Source: JAWLDV01 sp046537975 (lineage in GTDB: Bacteria > Desulfobacterota > Desulfobulbia > Desulfobulbales > SURF-16). Taken from it: a DNA stretch of 64,000 nt. The position numbers and the translations under genes are program-made. Under the pieces are notes generated by a model that was not told the DNA's origin, made no database searches, and saw nothing but the letters and a program-made list of their open reading frames with translations. Each line of letters opens with the position of its first letter. The stretch's first letter is position 1. This document shows positions 25,662 to 34,775 of this stretch, in pieces. The DNA lies in assembly GCA_046537975.1 (NCBI GenBank), contig JBKHJR010000001.1, positions 71,945 to 135,944 of the forward strand, read 5' to 3'.

Positions 25662-26184
25662 ACCGGCGATCCTGCACTGTCTTGAAGCCCTATGGCAGGC
25701 GGGATTCAGCCGGCCCGTGGTGGTCTTGTCCCCGGCAGGAACCGAGATCGCCGGGGTTCTGGCTGACCGATCTGTTACCATTGCCTGGAACGAAGAACCG
25801 GTGTGTGAGATGGCCGATTCCGTCCGGACCGGACTTAAGTCGAGTCCTTCCACCTGCGGTGCTCTGCTGGTCTATCCGGCTGACTATCCCCTGGTGAGCT
25901 CTGCGACTATAGCCGATCTGGCGCAAAGATATGAGTTCGAGCCTGAAAGGATCATTATCCCGGTATATAAAGGCAGGCGAGGACATCCCGTCCTTTTTCC
26001 CCGTTTAATTCTGGAGGAACTGGATTCAGAACAGACTCTCCGTGATGTAATTCACAGCCATTCTGCTGATGTGGTTCACTGTCCGGTTGAGGATGAGGCC
26101 ATTCTACTTGATATGGATACTCCGGCAGACTATGACCTCATGTGTTTCAAGGCCGCCGCCGGAACCGGCCGAACCCCGGATTGA
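25570..26184 (+). CDS. mocA: Molybdenum cofactor cytidylyltransferase
   Basis: MocA attaches CMP to molybdopterin, making the MCD cofactor that PaoABC-type enzymes use. The 204-residue protein begins with the nucleotidyltransferase signature AVVLAAGRSRRMGANKQLLP, followed by VVVLSPAG, the acceptor loop VYPADYPLV, RRGHPVLFPR and the C-terminal DMDTPADYDL metal-binding segment. ATG 25570 follows AAAGGAGATGCA and is preferred to the upstream in-frame start. It overlaps the XdhC frame by 92 bases. MobA-type guanylation is unlikely because the gene lies next to an MCD-type enzyme cluster. Confidence 0.9.
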   Translation: MPALQTEAVVLAAGRSRRMGANKQLLPLLGRPAILHCLEALWQAGFSRPVVVLSPAGTEIAGVLADRSVTIAWNEEPVCEMADSVRTGLKSSPSTCGALLVYPADYPLVSSATIADLAQRYEFEPERIIIPVYKGRRGHPVLFPRLILEELDSEQTLRDVIHSHSADVVHCPVEDEAILLDMDTPADYDLMCFKAAAGTGRTPD

Positions 26185-26495
26185 TTATCCCACCAGGTAT
26201 TGAATGAGTAGAAATTACCCGCAGGGAATTATTAGTCTTCTCCCTTACCACCTCTTTTTTGCGCCTCTCTCTATTTTACCTGACGGAAAGCCGGATTGGA
26301 TTAATGTTTCAGCTTTTCAAAAAATCCGGAAATCTGCGGACAAAAGGCTTATAGTTATAAATAGAATGGCGGAATATAGTGGACCGCAGGGAGGCTATAT
26401 CCGGAATAATCCTGTTAGGGAAGAAAAAATTTATTTGGGTCCCGGAGTCAGGTATGTCATGTTTCATTGCTGCTGACAGCGGATGCTGGAATTAT
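26185..26495. other. Intergenic stretch, nothing convincing
   Basis: About 310 bases lie between mocA and the phosphoesterase gene. A 90-codon frame at 26204-26476 has no conserved pattern and a poor start, so I do not count it. The segment from 26454 may be translated as an N-terminal extension of the next gene. Confidence 0.45.
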
Positions 26496-27383
26496 ATGCG
26501 TATCACCACCCGCGGTGATCTGGACGGCATGACGAGTTCCGTTCTTTTGACCATTGTCGAAAAAATAGACAAGATCAGGTTTGCCCACCCCAAGGATGTC
26601 CAGGATGGTTTTATCTCGGTTACTGAAGAAGACATCCTGGTTAATCTCCCCTACGCTCCCGGTTGTGGGATGTGGTTCGACCATCATGTCTCGGAGCAGG
26701 AAAAAAATGCGGAACTTTGTGCAATCAAAGGAAGATTTGAAATAGCTCCGAGCTGTGCCAGGGTCATCTATAATCATTATCAGCATCCCGGCTTTGAAGA
26801 ATATAAGGAGCTTCTTGAGGTGACCGATAAAATCGACAGTGCCCGGCTCACCAGGGACGAGGTATCCAATCCCGAAGGCTTGGTTCTTCTGGGTTATACC
26901 CTTGATCCCCGGACCGGTTTCAGAGATGATTTCCAGGAGTATTTCTGCTGGCTGGTTGATGTGGTCAGAGAGTGGCCTTTATCGGAAGTCCTTGAATTTA
27001 AAGAGGTTAAAAAGCGTTGCCAGCGTTTTCTGGATGAACAGGAGGATTATCAGGACTGGCTCCGGAAAAACTGCCGTCTGGAAGATAACGTGATTATTGC
27101 CGATATGCGGGAAGCCGAGGATGTTCCGGTCGGCAACCGTTTCCTGGTCTACACCCTTTTTCCGGAAGCAAATGTGGAAATAAGGATTGTTCAGGGAGTA
27201 AAAAAAAATATTGCTCTGATTGTGGGAAGAAGTATTTTTAACAGAAGTTGCCGGGTAAATATCGGCAGGATGCTTTCCTGCTACGGAGGCGGGGGACATG
27301 AAGGGGCCGGAACCTGCCAGGTTTCTCCCGAAGATCTGGATTATGTACTACAGGGAATTATCAGCCAGCTCCGGGAAGCTTGA
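26496..27383 (+). CDS. DHH-family phosphoesterase
   Basis: The 295-residue protein starts with the family pattern MRITTRGDLDGMTSSVLL, in which RGDLDG is the first metal-binding motif. It then has the DHH motif itself (WFDHHVSEQE) and a C-terminal DHHA1 domain with GGGGHEGAGTCQV. Proteins of this kind hydrolyse phosphodiesters such as short oligonucleotides or cyclic dinucleotides, or pyrophosphate-type bonds. The exact substrate cannot be told. ATG 26496 matches the family start; ATG 26454 has a better ribosome-binding site (GGAG, 6 bases away) and would add 14 residues. It stands as a single gene. Confidence 0.85.
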   Translation: MRITTRGDLDGMTSSVLLTIVEKIDKIRFAHPKDVQDGFISVTEEDILVNLPYAPGCGMWFDHHVSEQEKNAELCAIKGRFEIAPSCARVIYNHYQHPGFEEYKELLEVTDKIDSARLTRDEVSNPEGLVLLGYTLDPRTGFRDDFQEYFCWLVDVVREWPLSEVLEFKEVKKRCQRFLDEQEDYQDWLRKNCRLEDNVIIADMREAEDVPVGNRFLVYTLFPEANVEIRIVQGVKKNIALIVGRSIFNRSCRVNIGRMLSCYGGGGHEGAGTCQVSPEDLDYVLQGIISQLREA

Positions 27384-27544
27384 TAGACTTCAAAAACTCA
27401 ATTTTCCGGCGTTAGGTCGCAAAGACCACAAGGCTTTTTTATAAAGAGCGGATATATGTCTTTGGTATTTCCGGCATTTTAATTTGTGATTTTGCTTCTT
27501 ATTAACCACCAGAGCCTTTAATCCGGGGAGAGGTGAATTTTTAG

Positions 27545-28861
27545 ATGAAGAAATATTTTGTATTGGACACCAACGTATTACTGCATACCGCAGACGCTAT
27601 AACTTCTTTTGCTGATAATATCGTCCTGCTGCCGATGTCGGTTATTGAAGAGCTGGATAAATTCAAGTCTCATAGTGATGAACTGGGCCGGAATGCCAGA
27701 GAGACTATCAGGCAGTTGGATGCCTTGCGGACCCGGGGTAGCCTCAGTAAAGGGGTGGAGATGGATAACGGCGGTATGCTGCAAATATACAGCGGCAAGA
27801 ATGAGATTGTAAACCCCGGTCTCGATTTAAGTGTAGCTGATAACCGGATTGTAGCCGTGGCCTACACTGTTTTGTCGCAGGGAAATAAAGTAATATTTGT
27901 ATCCAAGGACATCAATGCCCGGCTCAAGGCTGACGCCCTGGGGCTTGATGTCATGGATTTTGAGAAGCAGAAGGTCAATTTCGACGAACTGTTCAGTGGT
28001 TATCAGGATGTCGAGGTGCCGGGCTCTGTTGTCGATGAATTCTACCAGAAGGAAGTTATGGTCCGGGAAGGACTGGACCTGGTTCCCAACGAGTTTGTGA
28101 TGTTGGTGGATGAAGGCAATCCCAAGCACACGGCTCTGGCCCGGGCCGGATTACAGGGCGAGTTGATGCACCTGAATGCCGGTTATGAGCAGGTCTGGAA
28201 TATCCGGCCCCGGAACAGGGAACAGCGTATGGCTCTGGAACTCTTGATGGACCAGAAAATCCAGGTGGTCACTCTGGTGGGCCAGGCCGGAACCGGTAAA
28301 ACTTTGCTTGCCCTGGCTGCCGCTCTTGAATCAACGATTCGTTACCGGCGCTATGAGAAAGTGCTGGTCAGTCGTCCCATTATTCCCATGGGCAAGGATT
28401 TGGGCTATATGCCCGGCGGTAAGGAAGAGAAGCTTTCCCACTGGATGCTGCCCATATTCGACAACCTGACTTACCTGTTGAACAACTCTTCGAATGATGG
28501 CGAGGAAGGGGATGAGAATGTAAGGCAGAAGGTAGATGATCTTCTCAATAACAATATTGTGGAGATGGAGGCTCTCACTTATATCCGGGGGCGCTCAATT
28601 CCCCGGCAGTATATTATTGTCGATGAGGTCCAGAACCTTACCCCGCATGAGACTAAGACCATTATCAGTCGGGCCGGCAAGGGGACCAAAATGGTCCTCA
28701 CCGGCGATCCCTACCAGATTGACAATCCCTATCTCGATTCCAGCAGCAATGGCCTCACCTATACCGCGGAACGCCTGAAAGGCCACGACCTGCACGGGCA
28801 TGTAACTTTGAGAAAGAGTGAGCGCAGTCCTCTGGCTGAACTGGCGGCGGATTACCTTTAA
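27545..28861 (+). CDS. phoH: PIN domain plus PhoH-type ATPase (YlaK-like)
   Basis: The 438-residue protein joins an N-terminal PIN RNase domain (residues 1-140: VLDTNVLLH with metal-binding Asp, VIEELDKFK, VSKDINARLKADALG) to a C-terminal PhoH helicase-like ATPase (residues 215-435). The ATPase has Walker A GQAGTGKTLLALAAALE, Walker B YIIVDEVQNLTPHE and the sensor LTGDPYQID. PIN-PhoH proteins act in RNA unwinding and cleavage. It stands alone, with a ribosome-binding site (GGGGAGAGG) 10 bases before the ATG. Confidence 0.93.
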   Translation: MKKYFVLDTNVLLHTADAITSFADNIVLLPMSVIEELDKFKSHSDELGRNARETIRQLDALRTRGSLSKGVEMDNGGMLQIYSGKNEIVNPGLDLSVADNRIVAVAYTVLSQGNKVIFVSKDINARLKADALGLDVMDFEKQKVNFDELFSGYQDVEVPGSVVDEFYQKEVMVREGLDLVPNEFVMLVDEGNPKHTALARAGLQGELMHLNAGYEQVWNIRPRNREQRMALELLMDQKIQVVTLVGQAGTGKTLLALAAALESTIRYRRYEKVLVSRPIIPMGKDLGYMPGGKEEKLSHWMLPIFDNLTYLLNNSSNDGEEGDENVRQKVDDLLNNNIVEMEALTYIRGRSIPRQYIIVDEVQNLTPHETKTIISRAGKGTKMVLTGDPYQIDNPYLDSSSNGLTYTAERLKGHDLHGHVTLRKSERSPLAELAADYL

Positions 28862-29037
28862 GGGGACTAAATTTTCGGGATTTTTTGATTCTATGAACCA
28901 TGGTTTAAGAAAATAAACAGGACCGCCTTCACATATTTCGCATCCATGTATATGTTTTTAATTAAGAGAGCTGTAAGTGTCAGGAAATTCTATGCCGCTT
29001 GTAACTCACATAACTGAATATATGAGAGGGAAAGATC

Positions 29038-30126
29038 ATGAAAGGTTATTGTGTTTCTGCCTTTCTGCCGTTGCTTATTTTCCTGCTTTCTGCCTCCATG
29101 GGTGGATGTGGAACCCCGGATAAAAAGGAGGTTGAAGTGGCTGCTTCTGATAATCTGAAAAAGGCCACCTTTGCCGGCGGCTGCTTCTGGTGCCTGGAAA
29201 AACCCTTTGAGAAGCTGCCCGGGGTTTTATCGGTTACCTCGGGTTATACCGGCGGCAATACGGAAAATCCCACTTATGACAACTACGCCCGGGGAGGACA
29301 TATCGAGGCGGTGGAGATAGATTACGATCCCGGGATCATCAGTTACAGGGAACTGCTGGATGTGTTCTGGCGACAGATAGATCCCACCGATGCCGGGGGG
29401 CAGTTCGCAGACCGCGGTCATTCCTATACCACAGCAATCTTCTACCACGATTGGGAGCAAAAAAAACAGGCTGAGCAGTCCAGGAAAGAACTGTCAGAGA
29501 GTGGTGTCTTTGAGAAGCCCATCGTCACTCCTGTTGTCCCGGCGGATACTTTTTACAGGGCGGAGGATTACCACCAGGACTATTACCGGAAAAATCCCCT
29601 GCGTTATAAGTTCTACCGCTCCGGTTCAGGCCGGGATGAATTTCTGGATAAGGTGTGGGGTAAAGAGCGCGAGGAGGACCACCGGAAGGTCGCTTCTCTG
29701 AGCCGATTGACTCCCATGCAGTATAAGGTTACCCAGGAAGGCGGCACCGAGCCTGCTTTTGACAATGCCTACTGGGATAATAAACAGCCTGGTATTTATG
29801 TGGATATAGTCTCCGGTGAACCTTTATTCAGCTCTCTGGACAAGTTTGAATCCGGCACCGGCTGGCCCAGTTTCACCAAGCCCCTGGTTCCGGAAAATAT
29901 AGTGGAGAAGGAGGATCGGAAGCTTTTTACAGTCAGGAGCGAGGTCCGCAGCCGACACGCTGGCTCACATTTGGGCCATGTTTTTGCTGACGGACCGCCG
30001 CCCACCGGTCTGCGTTACTGTATTAATTCGGCTGCCCTGCGCTTTATCCCGGATGAAGACTTGGTGAAAGAAGGCTACCGGGAGTTTCTGGATCTGTTTG
30101 AGGATCAAGAGTCCGGCGGCAGGTAG
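29038..30126 (+). CDS. msrAB: Exported MsrA-MsrB methionine sulfoxide reductase fusion (lipoprotein)
   Basis: The 362 residues begin with a signal peptide that ends in a lipobox-like MGGC (about residues 21-24). An MsrA domain follows (residues 42-200, catalytic GGCFWCLEKPFEKLPGV and QIDPTDAGGQFADRG), then an MsrB domain (residues 222-355, SGTGWPSFTKP, HLGHVF, LRYCINSAALRF with the catalytic Cys). It repairs S- and R-methionine sulfoxide in envelope proteins. The MsrB part lacks the paired zinc Cys (SGEPLFSS instead of a CGxPLFSS start), so it is the metal-free subtype. The fusion is known; its export signal indicates action outside the cytoplasm. Confidence 0.93.
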   Translation: MKGYCVSAFLPLLIFLLSASMGGCGTPDKKEVEVAASDNLKKATFAGGCFWCLEKPFEKLPGVLSVTSGYTGGNTENPTYDNYARGGHIEAVEIDYDPGIISYRELLDVFWRQIDPTDAGGQFADRGHSYTTAIFYHDWEQKKQAEQSRKELSESGVFEKPIVTPVVPADTFYRAEDYHQDYYRKNPLRYKFYRSGSGRDEFLDKVWGKEREEDHRKVASLSRLTPMQYKVTQEGGTEPAFDNAYWDNKQPGIYVDIVSGEPLFSSLDKFESGTGWPSFTKPLVPENIVEKEDRKLFTVRSEVRSRHAGSHLGHVFADGPPPTGLRYCINSAALRFIPDEDLVKEGYREFLDLFEDQESGGR

Positions 30127-30414
30127 GGGCCGTTTCTGATTCCTGCCTGATTTCGCCAGCTCGACCTGTCTGTTTGTTGGTTGCCGCCCTGGGTGGTGAA
30201 GCAGAAAAAAAAATCCAGGGAAAGTGTAATTTTTTTTTGTTTGGACCGCATTTTGCAAAAAAATTTAAATATGACTGTTGTTCCAGTGACAGTTATTACC
30301 GGGCAAGAAGTGCTGCCTGCTCTGATTACCCGGTATCCCCCGATAGATGAGAACTGATCTCGGAGCTGGAAGCTTTCATGGATCTTTCAGCTTACCGCAA
30401 TATAAAGGAGTTTT

Positions 30415-32493
30415 ATGTTCGGGGTTAAAAATGAGAAGTTTGAGGTTGGAGCTTATCTTCCGGATGAAGAACAGGTGCAGGCTGTGTTATCCAGGGAAGT
30501 TAAGGACCTGCCCTCTCTGCCGGTAGTTGTTCTCAAGCTTCTGAAGTTATCCGGCAATCTCGAGTCCTCTGCTGATGAGCTGGTTAAGCTGGTGGAGACC
30601 GATCCTGCCATAACAGCCCGGGTTCTCAGGGTTGTTAATTCAGCTGCCTATGGTTTCCGTCAGGAAATTACCTCGATCAAACATGCCGTAGTCCTGCTCG
30701 GCTTTGACCAGATGTGGACTCTGGCCCTTGAAATTTCCATCTTTGAGCAATTGTTGAATTCGGGTACCCCTTGCGGCTTTGACAGTAAGTTTTTCTGGCG
30801 GCACTGTCTCTCTGTGGCCTGTCTGAGCAGGGCCATAGCAGAAGAACGAGGTCATCCCGATCCTGAAAAGCTCTATATCGCCGGTCTCCTCCACGACATA
30901 GGCAAAATAATATTTGAATCCCACGGAAAAATAACCTATGATGATTTTCTCAATAATAACGGACATTTCTTTGAAAGCCTGGTAAGGGAAGAGGCCAAGA
31001 TGATCGGACTCTCTCATGATCATCTGGGTGCCTATTGCTGCCACCGCTGGGGTCTTCCGGACAGCATAACCCTGTCGGTCCGGTTCCATCATGAACGCTA
31101 TTATTATCTGGATATGGATCAGGAGAAGATCCAGGAAATCGCCTTTGTATCCCTGGCTGATTTTTTAACCTGGGCTCACGGGATCGGATCGGTCGACCTT
31201 ATCCGCCATCAGACTCTGCAGCCGGAGACCCTTGAGATTATCCCCCTTCGCAACCTGAAACTGTCATACCTCCTGGATAGAATGGACCGGGAAGTCCAGG
31301 AAACCGCCCGGTTCTACAATATTTCTTTTCCTTCTCTGAACGAGCTCAGAGAAAATCTGCTTCTTTTCAACATAGACCTGTGCAAAATCAATAATGCCAG
31401 TACTTACCGGCAGGATGAGCTGGAGAACAGGGTTAATGTCCTTTCCAGTCTAAGGGAGAGCATAACCATTCCCCACGGCAGCCTTAATCGTGAAGAGATC
31501 GTAAAACAGACTTTGACTGCTCTGCATCGGGAGTTTGATTACGACCGTCTCTATCTTCTGGAAGTCGAAGAAAAGACCAGGGAATTTAAGGTCAGCTTCT
31601 TTTTTGATTTTTCCGGCATTGGGGATGATCTTACCGGTATCACGGTAAAGATTAATCCCGGGCTTGAGAATTTTATAGACTCCCTTCGCGGCAGAAATCC
31701 TAAAGTAATAGGCGGTTCGTCCAGTGAAGAGCTCAGTATCCTGGAAAAATTCAAGATCAGGGAACTGGGGATAATCCCGGTTGTCGGTCAAGAGAGGGTG
31801 AGCGGGCTCCTCTGTGTAGATAATATTGTCTCGAAGAGGGCGATCAGCGATTCTGTTCTTTCCGCGGTTGGTGTGGTCGCCAATGAAATGGGTAAGGCCC
31901 TGGACAATGCCGGAATCTTTGATCAGTACAGGGTTAAGGCCTCCATTGACGGCCTGACCGGTCTCTATAATCGTTCTGTAATTGAAGAAATAATTGAAGA
32001 GCAATTTCTTACTGCCGGTGATAAACAGCCATTGACCCTGGTCATGGTTGATATAGATTTTTTCAAACGTTTTAATGACGACTTCGGCCATATTGCCGGG
32101 GATACGGTTCTTAAACTCTTGTCCAAGACCCTGCAGAAATTTTCCCGGCCCAATAACTATCTGGGCAGGTATGGCGGAGAAGAGTTTATGGCGATCCTTA
32201 CAGGGACCGGATTTATGGACGGCTTCTGTTACGGTGAACGTCTGCGCAAGAGGGTGGAAAAGCTGGGTAATTTTCTGCAAAAACGTTTTCCCGGACATAG
32301 CCTCACAGTCAGCATTGGTGTAGCTTCTTATGAGCCGGGGATGGAAAAGGCTGAAGATCTCATTGCCAAAGTTGACAAGAGTCTCTATATGGCCAAAGAG
32401 ATGGGGCGCAACGAGGTGGTTGGGTCCCACAGGGGAGAGAAGAAGTGGTCTGGTAGTAACACCCCGTTTCCCATCGACCGGACATCCGGGTAA
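30415..32493 (+). CDS. HDOD - GAF - GGDEF diguanylate cyclase
   Basis: The 692-residue protein starts with an HDOD domain (residues 30-240: LPSLPVVVLKLLKL, VVNSAAYGF, GLLHDIGKIIFE). A GAF-like sensor region follows (about 345-500), then a C-terminal GGDEF domain (about 505-665) with an intact active site GGEEF at 587-591 and DIDFFKRFNDDFGH. It should make cyclic di-GMP in response to a ligand or partner bound by the front domains. No RxxD inhibitory site is seen five residues before GGEEF. It has no membrane helix. The gene converges with mntP, with 14 bases between them. Confidence 0.92.
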   Translation: MFGVKNEKFEVGAYLPDEEQVQAVLSREVKDLPSLPVVVLKLLKLSGNLESSADELVKLVETDPAITARVLRVVNSAAYGFRQEITSIKHAVVLLGFDQMWTLALEISIFEQLLNSGTPCGFDSKFFWRHCLSVACLSRAIAEERGHPDPEKLYIAGLLHDIGKIIFESHGKITYDDFLNNNGHFFESLVREEAKMIGLSHDHLGAYCCHRWGLPDSITLSVRFHHERYYYLDMDQEKIQEIAFVSLADFLTWAHGIGSVDLIRHQTLQPETLEIIPLRNLKLSYLLDRMDREVQETARFYNISFPSLNELRENLLLFNIDLCKINNASTYRQDELENRVNVLSSLRESITIPHGSLNREEIVKQTLTALHREFDYDRLYLLEVEEKTREFKVSFFFDFSGIGDDLTGITVKINPGLENFIDSLRGRNPKVIGGSSSEELSILEKFKIRELGIIPVVGQERVSGLLCVDNIVSKRAISDSVLSAVGVVANEMGKALDNAGIFDQYRVKASIDGLTGLYNRSVIEEIIEEQFLTAGDKQPLTLVMVDIDFFKRFNDDFGHIAGDTVLKLLSKTLQKFSRPNNYLGRYGGEEFMAILTGTGFMDGFCYGERLRKRVEKLGNFLQKRFPGHSLTVSIGVASYEPGMEKAEDLIAKVDKSLYMAKEMGRNEVVGSHRGEKKWSGSNTPFPIDRTSG

Positions 32494-32507
32494 AAAAGAT
32501 TAGAGCC

Positions 32508-33089
32508 TTATATTATTCCTGTGAGGGCTCCGTGTTCGTATAGGATCTTAAAACCTATCATGAAAAGCACAAGAGCCCCTGCCACTTCCGCATATCTGCT
32601 TAACCTTCCGGCTGAACCTATTATTTTGCCGATCTGCAGGCCGGCTACTGTGAAAATACCGGCCACCAGGCCTATTATCAGGGCGGGCGTCCAGATGGAG
32701 ACATCCAGCACCGAAATGCTGAACCCCACTGCCAGGGCATCTATGCTTGTGGCAACCGATAGTATAACCAGGGAAAGGCCCTTGCTGGGATCCTTTTTTT
32801 CCTTCTTCTCATCCTGATTCAGGTAAGCTTCCCGCAGCATATTGCAGGCCACAAAACTCAGGAGTCCAAAAGCCACCCAGTGATCAAAATTTTCGATCAG
32901 GTTTTTTACTGAAAGGCCGGCACCCCAGCCTATTACCGGCATCATGGCCTGAAAAAGACCAAAATGCCAGGAAAGCCGGAAGGTCTGCCTGAAGCTCACC
33001 TGATTGAGGCTTACTCCGGCAGCTATGGCAACTGCCAGGGCATCCATGGCCAGGGCTATGGCAATTAAAACAATATTGACTATGCTCAT
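32508..33089 (-). CDS. mntP: Manganese efflux pump MntP
   Basis: The 193-residue inner-membrane protein has six helices in two related halves, each with a conserved Asp-containing motif (AIALAMDALAVAIAAG near residue 10 and VATSIDALAVGFSI near 110), typical of MntP/YebN exporters that remove excess Mn2+. The length is normal. No yybP-ykoY manganese riboswitch is recognised upstream; a short hairpin lies just before the start instead. Confidence 0.93.
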   Translation of the reverse strand: MSIVNIVLIAIALAMDALAVAIAAGVSLNQVSFRQTFRLSWHFGLFQAMMPVIGWGAGLSVKNLIENFDHWVAFGLLSFVACNMLREAYLNQDEKKEKKDPSKGLSLVILSVATSIDALAVGFSISVLDVSIWTPALIIGLVAGIFTVAGLQIGKIIGSAGRLSRYAEVAGALVLFMIGFKILYEHGALTGII

Positions 33090-33096
33090 GCGAAAC

Positions 33097-33115
33097 CCAC
33101 AAGGGATTGTTGTGG
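33097..33115 (-). promoter_or_regulatory. Hairpin next to the mntP start codon
   Basis: On the mntP strand CCACAA and TTGTGG form a 6-bp stem around a 7-base loop, ending 7 bases before the ATG, where a ribosome-binding site would be expected but is not seen. It could hide or replace the initiation region. The regulatory role is inference. Confidence 0.3.
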
Positions 33116-33278
33116 CTCTTGATCTGCCCTGCTCTAAATTTTTTTAATTGTTTTATGAATAATTTTTTAAAATATTAAAATAATTTTCATATATCGGTCT
33201 GAATCATGGAGTCGAATCATTATCTATAAAATTATTTAATGTATAATGCTGAAAGGTTGTTATGGCAACCGGGGATCT

Positions 33279-34310
33279 TTAATTTATTCCCGGGTGCGGC
33301 AGTTCAGCCACTCTGGAATAGACCTGCCTGAAAACCTCCGGAGGGACTTCAGTATGCCAGTAGCCTGTGACCAGAGCGGTAAGCCAGCAGAGAAAAAAAA
33401 CCAGCAGAATCAGGAGGGGAAGGTGGAGAGCCGGAATATTTTTTCTGCCCCCAACTGTCAGGGTCAGGCAGCCGTCAATCGGGCAGGCGGCAATACACTC
33501 GGTGCATCCTACGCACTCGGGAGTTTTCAGAACTTTCTTGTCGGTTATTTTGATGGAGGCGGGACAGATTTTTTCACATCTTTTACAATCAATGCAGCTC
33601 TCGGGTTTCCTTTTTATCACCGCGGTAAACGGCGCCAGGGCAAAAATACCAAGCATGGCCCCGTAAGGGCAGAGGTAGCGGCACCAGAAATTGCGGATGA
33701 AAAAGGAAATCACCACCAGAAAAATCATTATTCCCAGAGCCAGACCCGAGGGGGACAGAAAGAAGAGCAGCATCTTGGCATCGGCTGCAAGGTTATAGGG
33801 TGTCTGATGGAAGGCCTCGATCTGGGGTAAGGTCATTCTATAGAGAATAAGATAGACGAAAAAAGCAAGTAAGAGGTACTTCAGGCTCAGAAGGGGGATG
33901 TCCAGCCAGACCGGAAGCCTGAAGGTGAGGCGCAGGTGGCGGCCGGCTTTTTCCGCAAGATTGGAGACAAAGCCCACCGGACAGATCCAGCCGCAGAATC
34001 CCTTGCGAAAAAGGAAAGCAATAAGAAGGGCGCTGAGCAGAATGGTAAGGCCGGCAGGATGGACCATGTCGTAAGTGCCGGTGAGCACCAGGCGTTTCAG
34101 TCCCACCAAGGCGCTGATGGGAAGAAAGGCTTCGACTGAAGGAGGGCGGGGAATGAAGTTGTCTGTCTGACCTAAGGCCCAGAGGTAGAAGAGATAGAAG
34201 CGGTAACCGGCCCAGAGGCAGAAAAGGGCGAACCCGGCCTGGACCAGCGAACGCAGGGCAGCAGTATTGCGGTGGTTTAGTGGAGTTGAAATACCTTTTG
34301 CTATTTTCAT
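33279..34310 (-). CDS. NapH/NosR-like polyferredoxin membrane protein
   Basis: The 343-residue protein has about five membrane helices. Two cytoplasmic-type CxxxCP motifs lie between them (CGWICPVGF and CRYLCPYGA), and two [4Fe-4S] ferredoxin sites follow (CIDCKRCEKICP near residue 240 and CVGCTECIAACP near 265). Proteins of this build pass electrons from the quinone pool or NAD(P)H-dependent systems to periplasmic reductases. No specific partner reductase gene is adjacent. It stands alone, and its upstream region holds a CRP/FNR-like palindrome. Confidence 0.85.
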   Translation of the reverse strand: MKIAKGISTPLNHRNTAALRSLVQAGFALFCLWAGYRFYLFYLWALGQTDNFIPRPPSVEAFLPISALVGLKRLVLTGTYDMVHPAGLTILLSALLIAFLFRKGFCGWICPVGFVSNLAEKAGRHLRLTFRLPVWLDIPLLSLKYLLLAFFVYLILYRMTLPQIEAFHQTPYNLAADAKMLLFFLSPSGLALGIMIFLVVISFFIRNFWCRYLCPYGAMLGIFALAPFTAVIKRKPESCIDCKRCEKICPASIKITDKKVLKTPECVGCTECIAACPIDGCLTLTVGGRKNIPALHLPLLILLVFFLCWLTALVTGYWHTEVPPEVFRQVYSRVAELPHPGIN

Positions 34311-34344
34311 GATTTAAGAAAATAGCTCCTTTCTTTTGAAAAAA

Positions 34345-34362
34345 AAATGATCCAGGTCAAAA
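34345..34362 (-). promoter_or_regulatory. CRP/FNR-like palindrome upstream of the polyferredoxin gene
   Basis: TGATCCAGGTCA with flanking A-runs is an imperfect inverted repeat close to the FNR/HcpR half-site pattern TTGAT-N4-ATCAA. It lies about 35-50 bases before the start of the polyferredoxin gene. Redox control of that gene is plausible but rests on one weak site. Confidence 0.25.
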
Positions 34363-34635
34363 AATCCGGAAAATTTTCCATGTTATTTCAATCGGCCAGC
34401 CTGTGGTCTTTGGGGACTGCCCGAGCAGGCTTTTCCTGGTTTGGTCTGTAATCAATTAATTGTCTTTAATCTTACAGGAGGGTGTATAACCGTCAATGAC
34501 CAAAGTCTTAATAAGAAAGATCAGAAAGATCCTGCTGTGCCAAGGGTTGGGCTCTTAAATAGATTTATGTTTCAACTTTGTTTTTTGCTCTTCTGTTATA
34601 AAAAAATGATGTAGTTGAGAGGTGGGTGAGTTCTT

Positions 34636-34754
34636 TTTGCTATAATTGGAGAGAAGATGTTCTTGCAGGCAGGATTACCGGTCTGAGAATTTCGGTTAAA
34701 ACGAAATATAACTCCAACCCGTCAAAGCCGGCAGCGGCTGCCGCTTTGACGGGG
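34636..34754 (+). ncRNA. Candidate small RNA: extended -10 promoter followed by two hairpins
   Basis: An extended -10 element TGCTATAAT lies near 34637-34646 in a 465-base region without genes. Downstream are a hairpin ATTTCG/CGAAAT (about 34689-34707) and a long, near-perfect stem CCCGTCAAAG...CTTTGACGGG (34718-34754). No ORF explains these. A transcript of roughly 100 bases is possible. The second hairpin lacks a T-run, so it may instead end the coiled-coil gene on the other strand. Confidence 0.3.
34718..34754 (-). terminator. Long GC-rich hairpin downstream of the coiled-coil protein gene
   Basis: CCGTCAAAGC and GCTTTGACGG, extended by GGCAGC/GCTGCC with a one-base offset, form a strong stem 22 bases after the stop of the minus-strand gene. 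There is no clear U-tract, so it may be a factor-assisted terminator or an RNA-stability hairpin. Confidence 0.45.
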
Positions 34755-34775
34755 GGTTACAAATTATACTATTTT

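Noticed and set aside
26204..26476. 90-codon ORF after mocA
   Set aside because: No family pattern, poor ribosome-binding site, and it overlaps the likely upstream region of the phosphoesterase gene.
27405..27440. Rho-independent terminator after the DHH phosphoesterase gene
   Set aside because: GGTC/GACC gives only a 4-bp stem and the T-run is displaced by seven bases; too weak to call.
33090..33278. yybP-ykoY manganese riboswitch before mntP
   Set aside because: The conserved loop sequences of that class are not present; only a small hairpin is seen.
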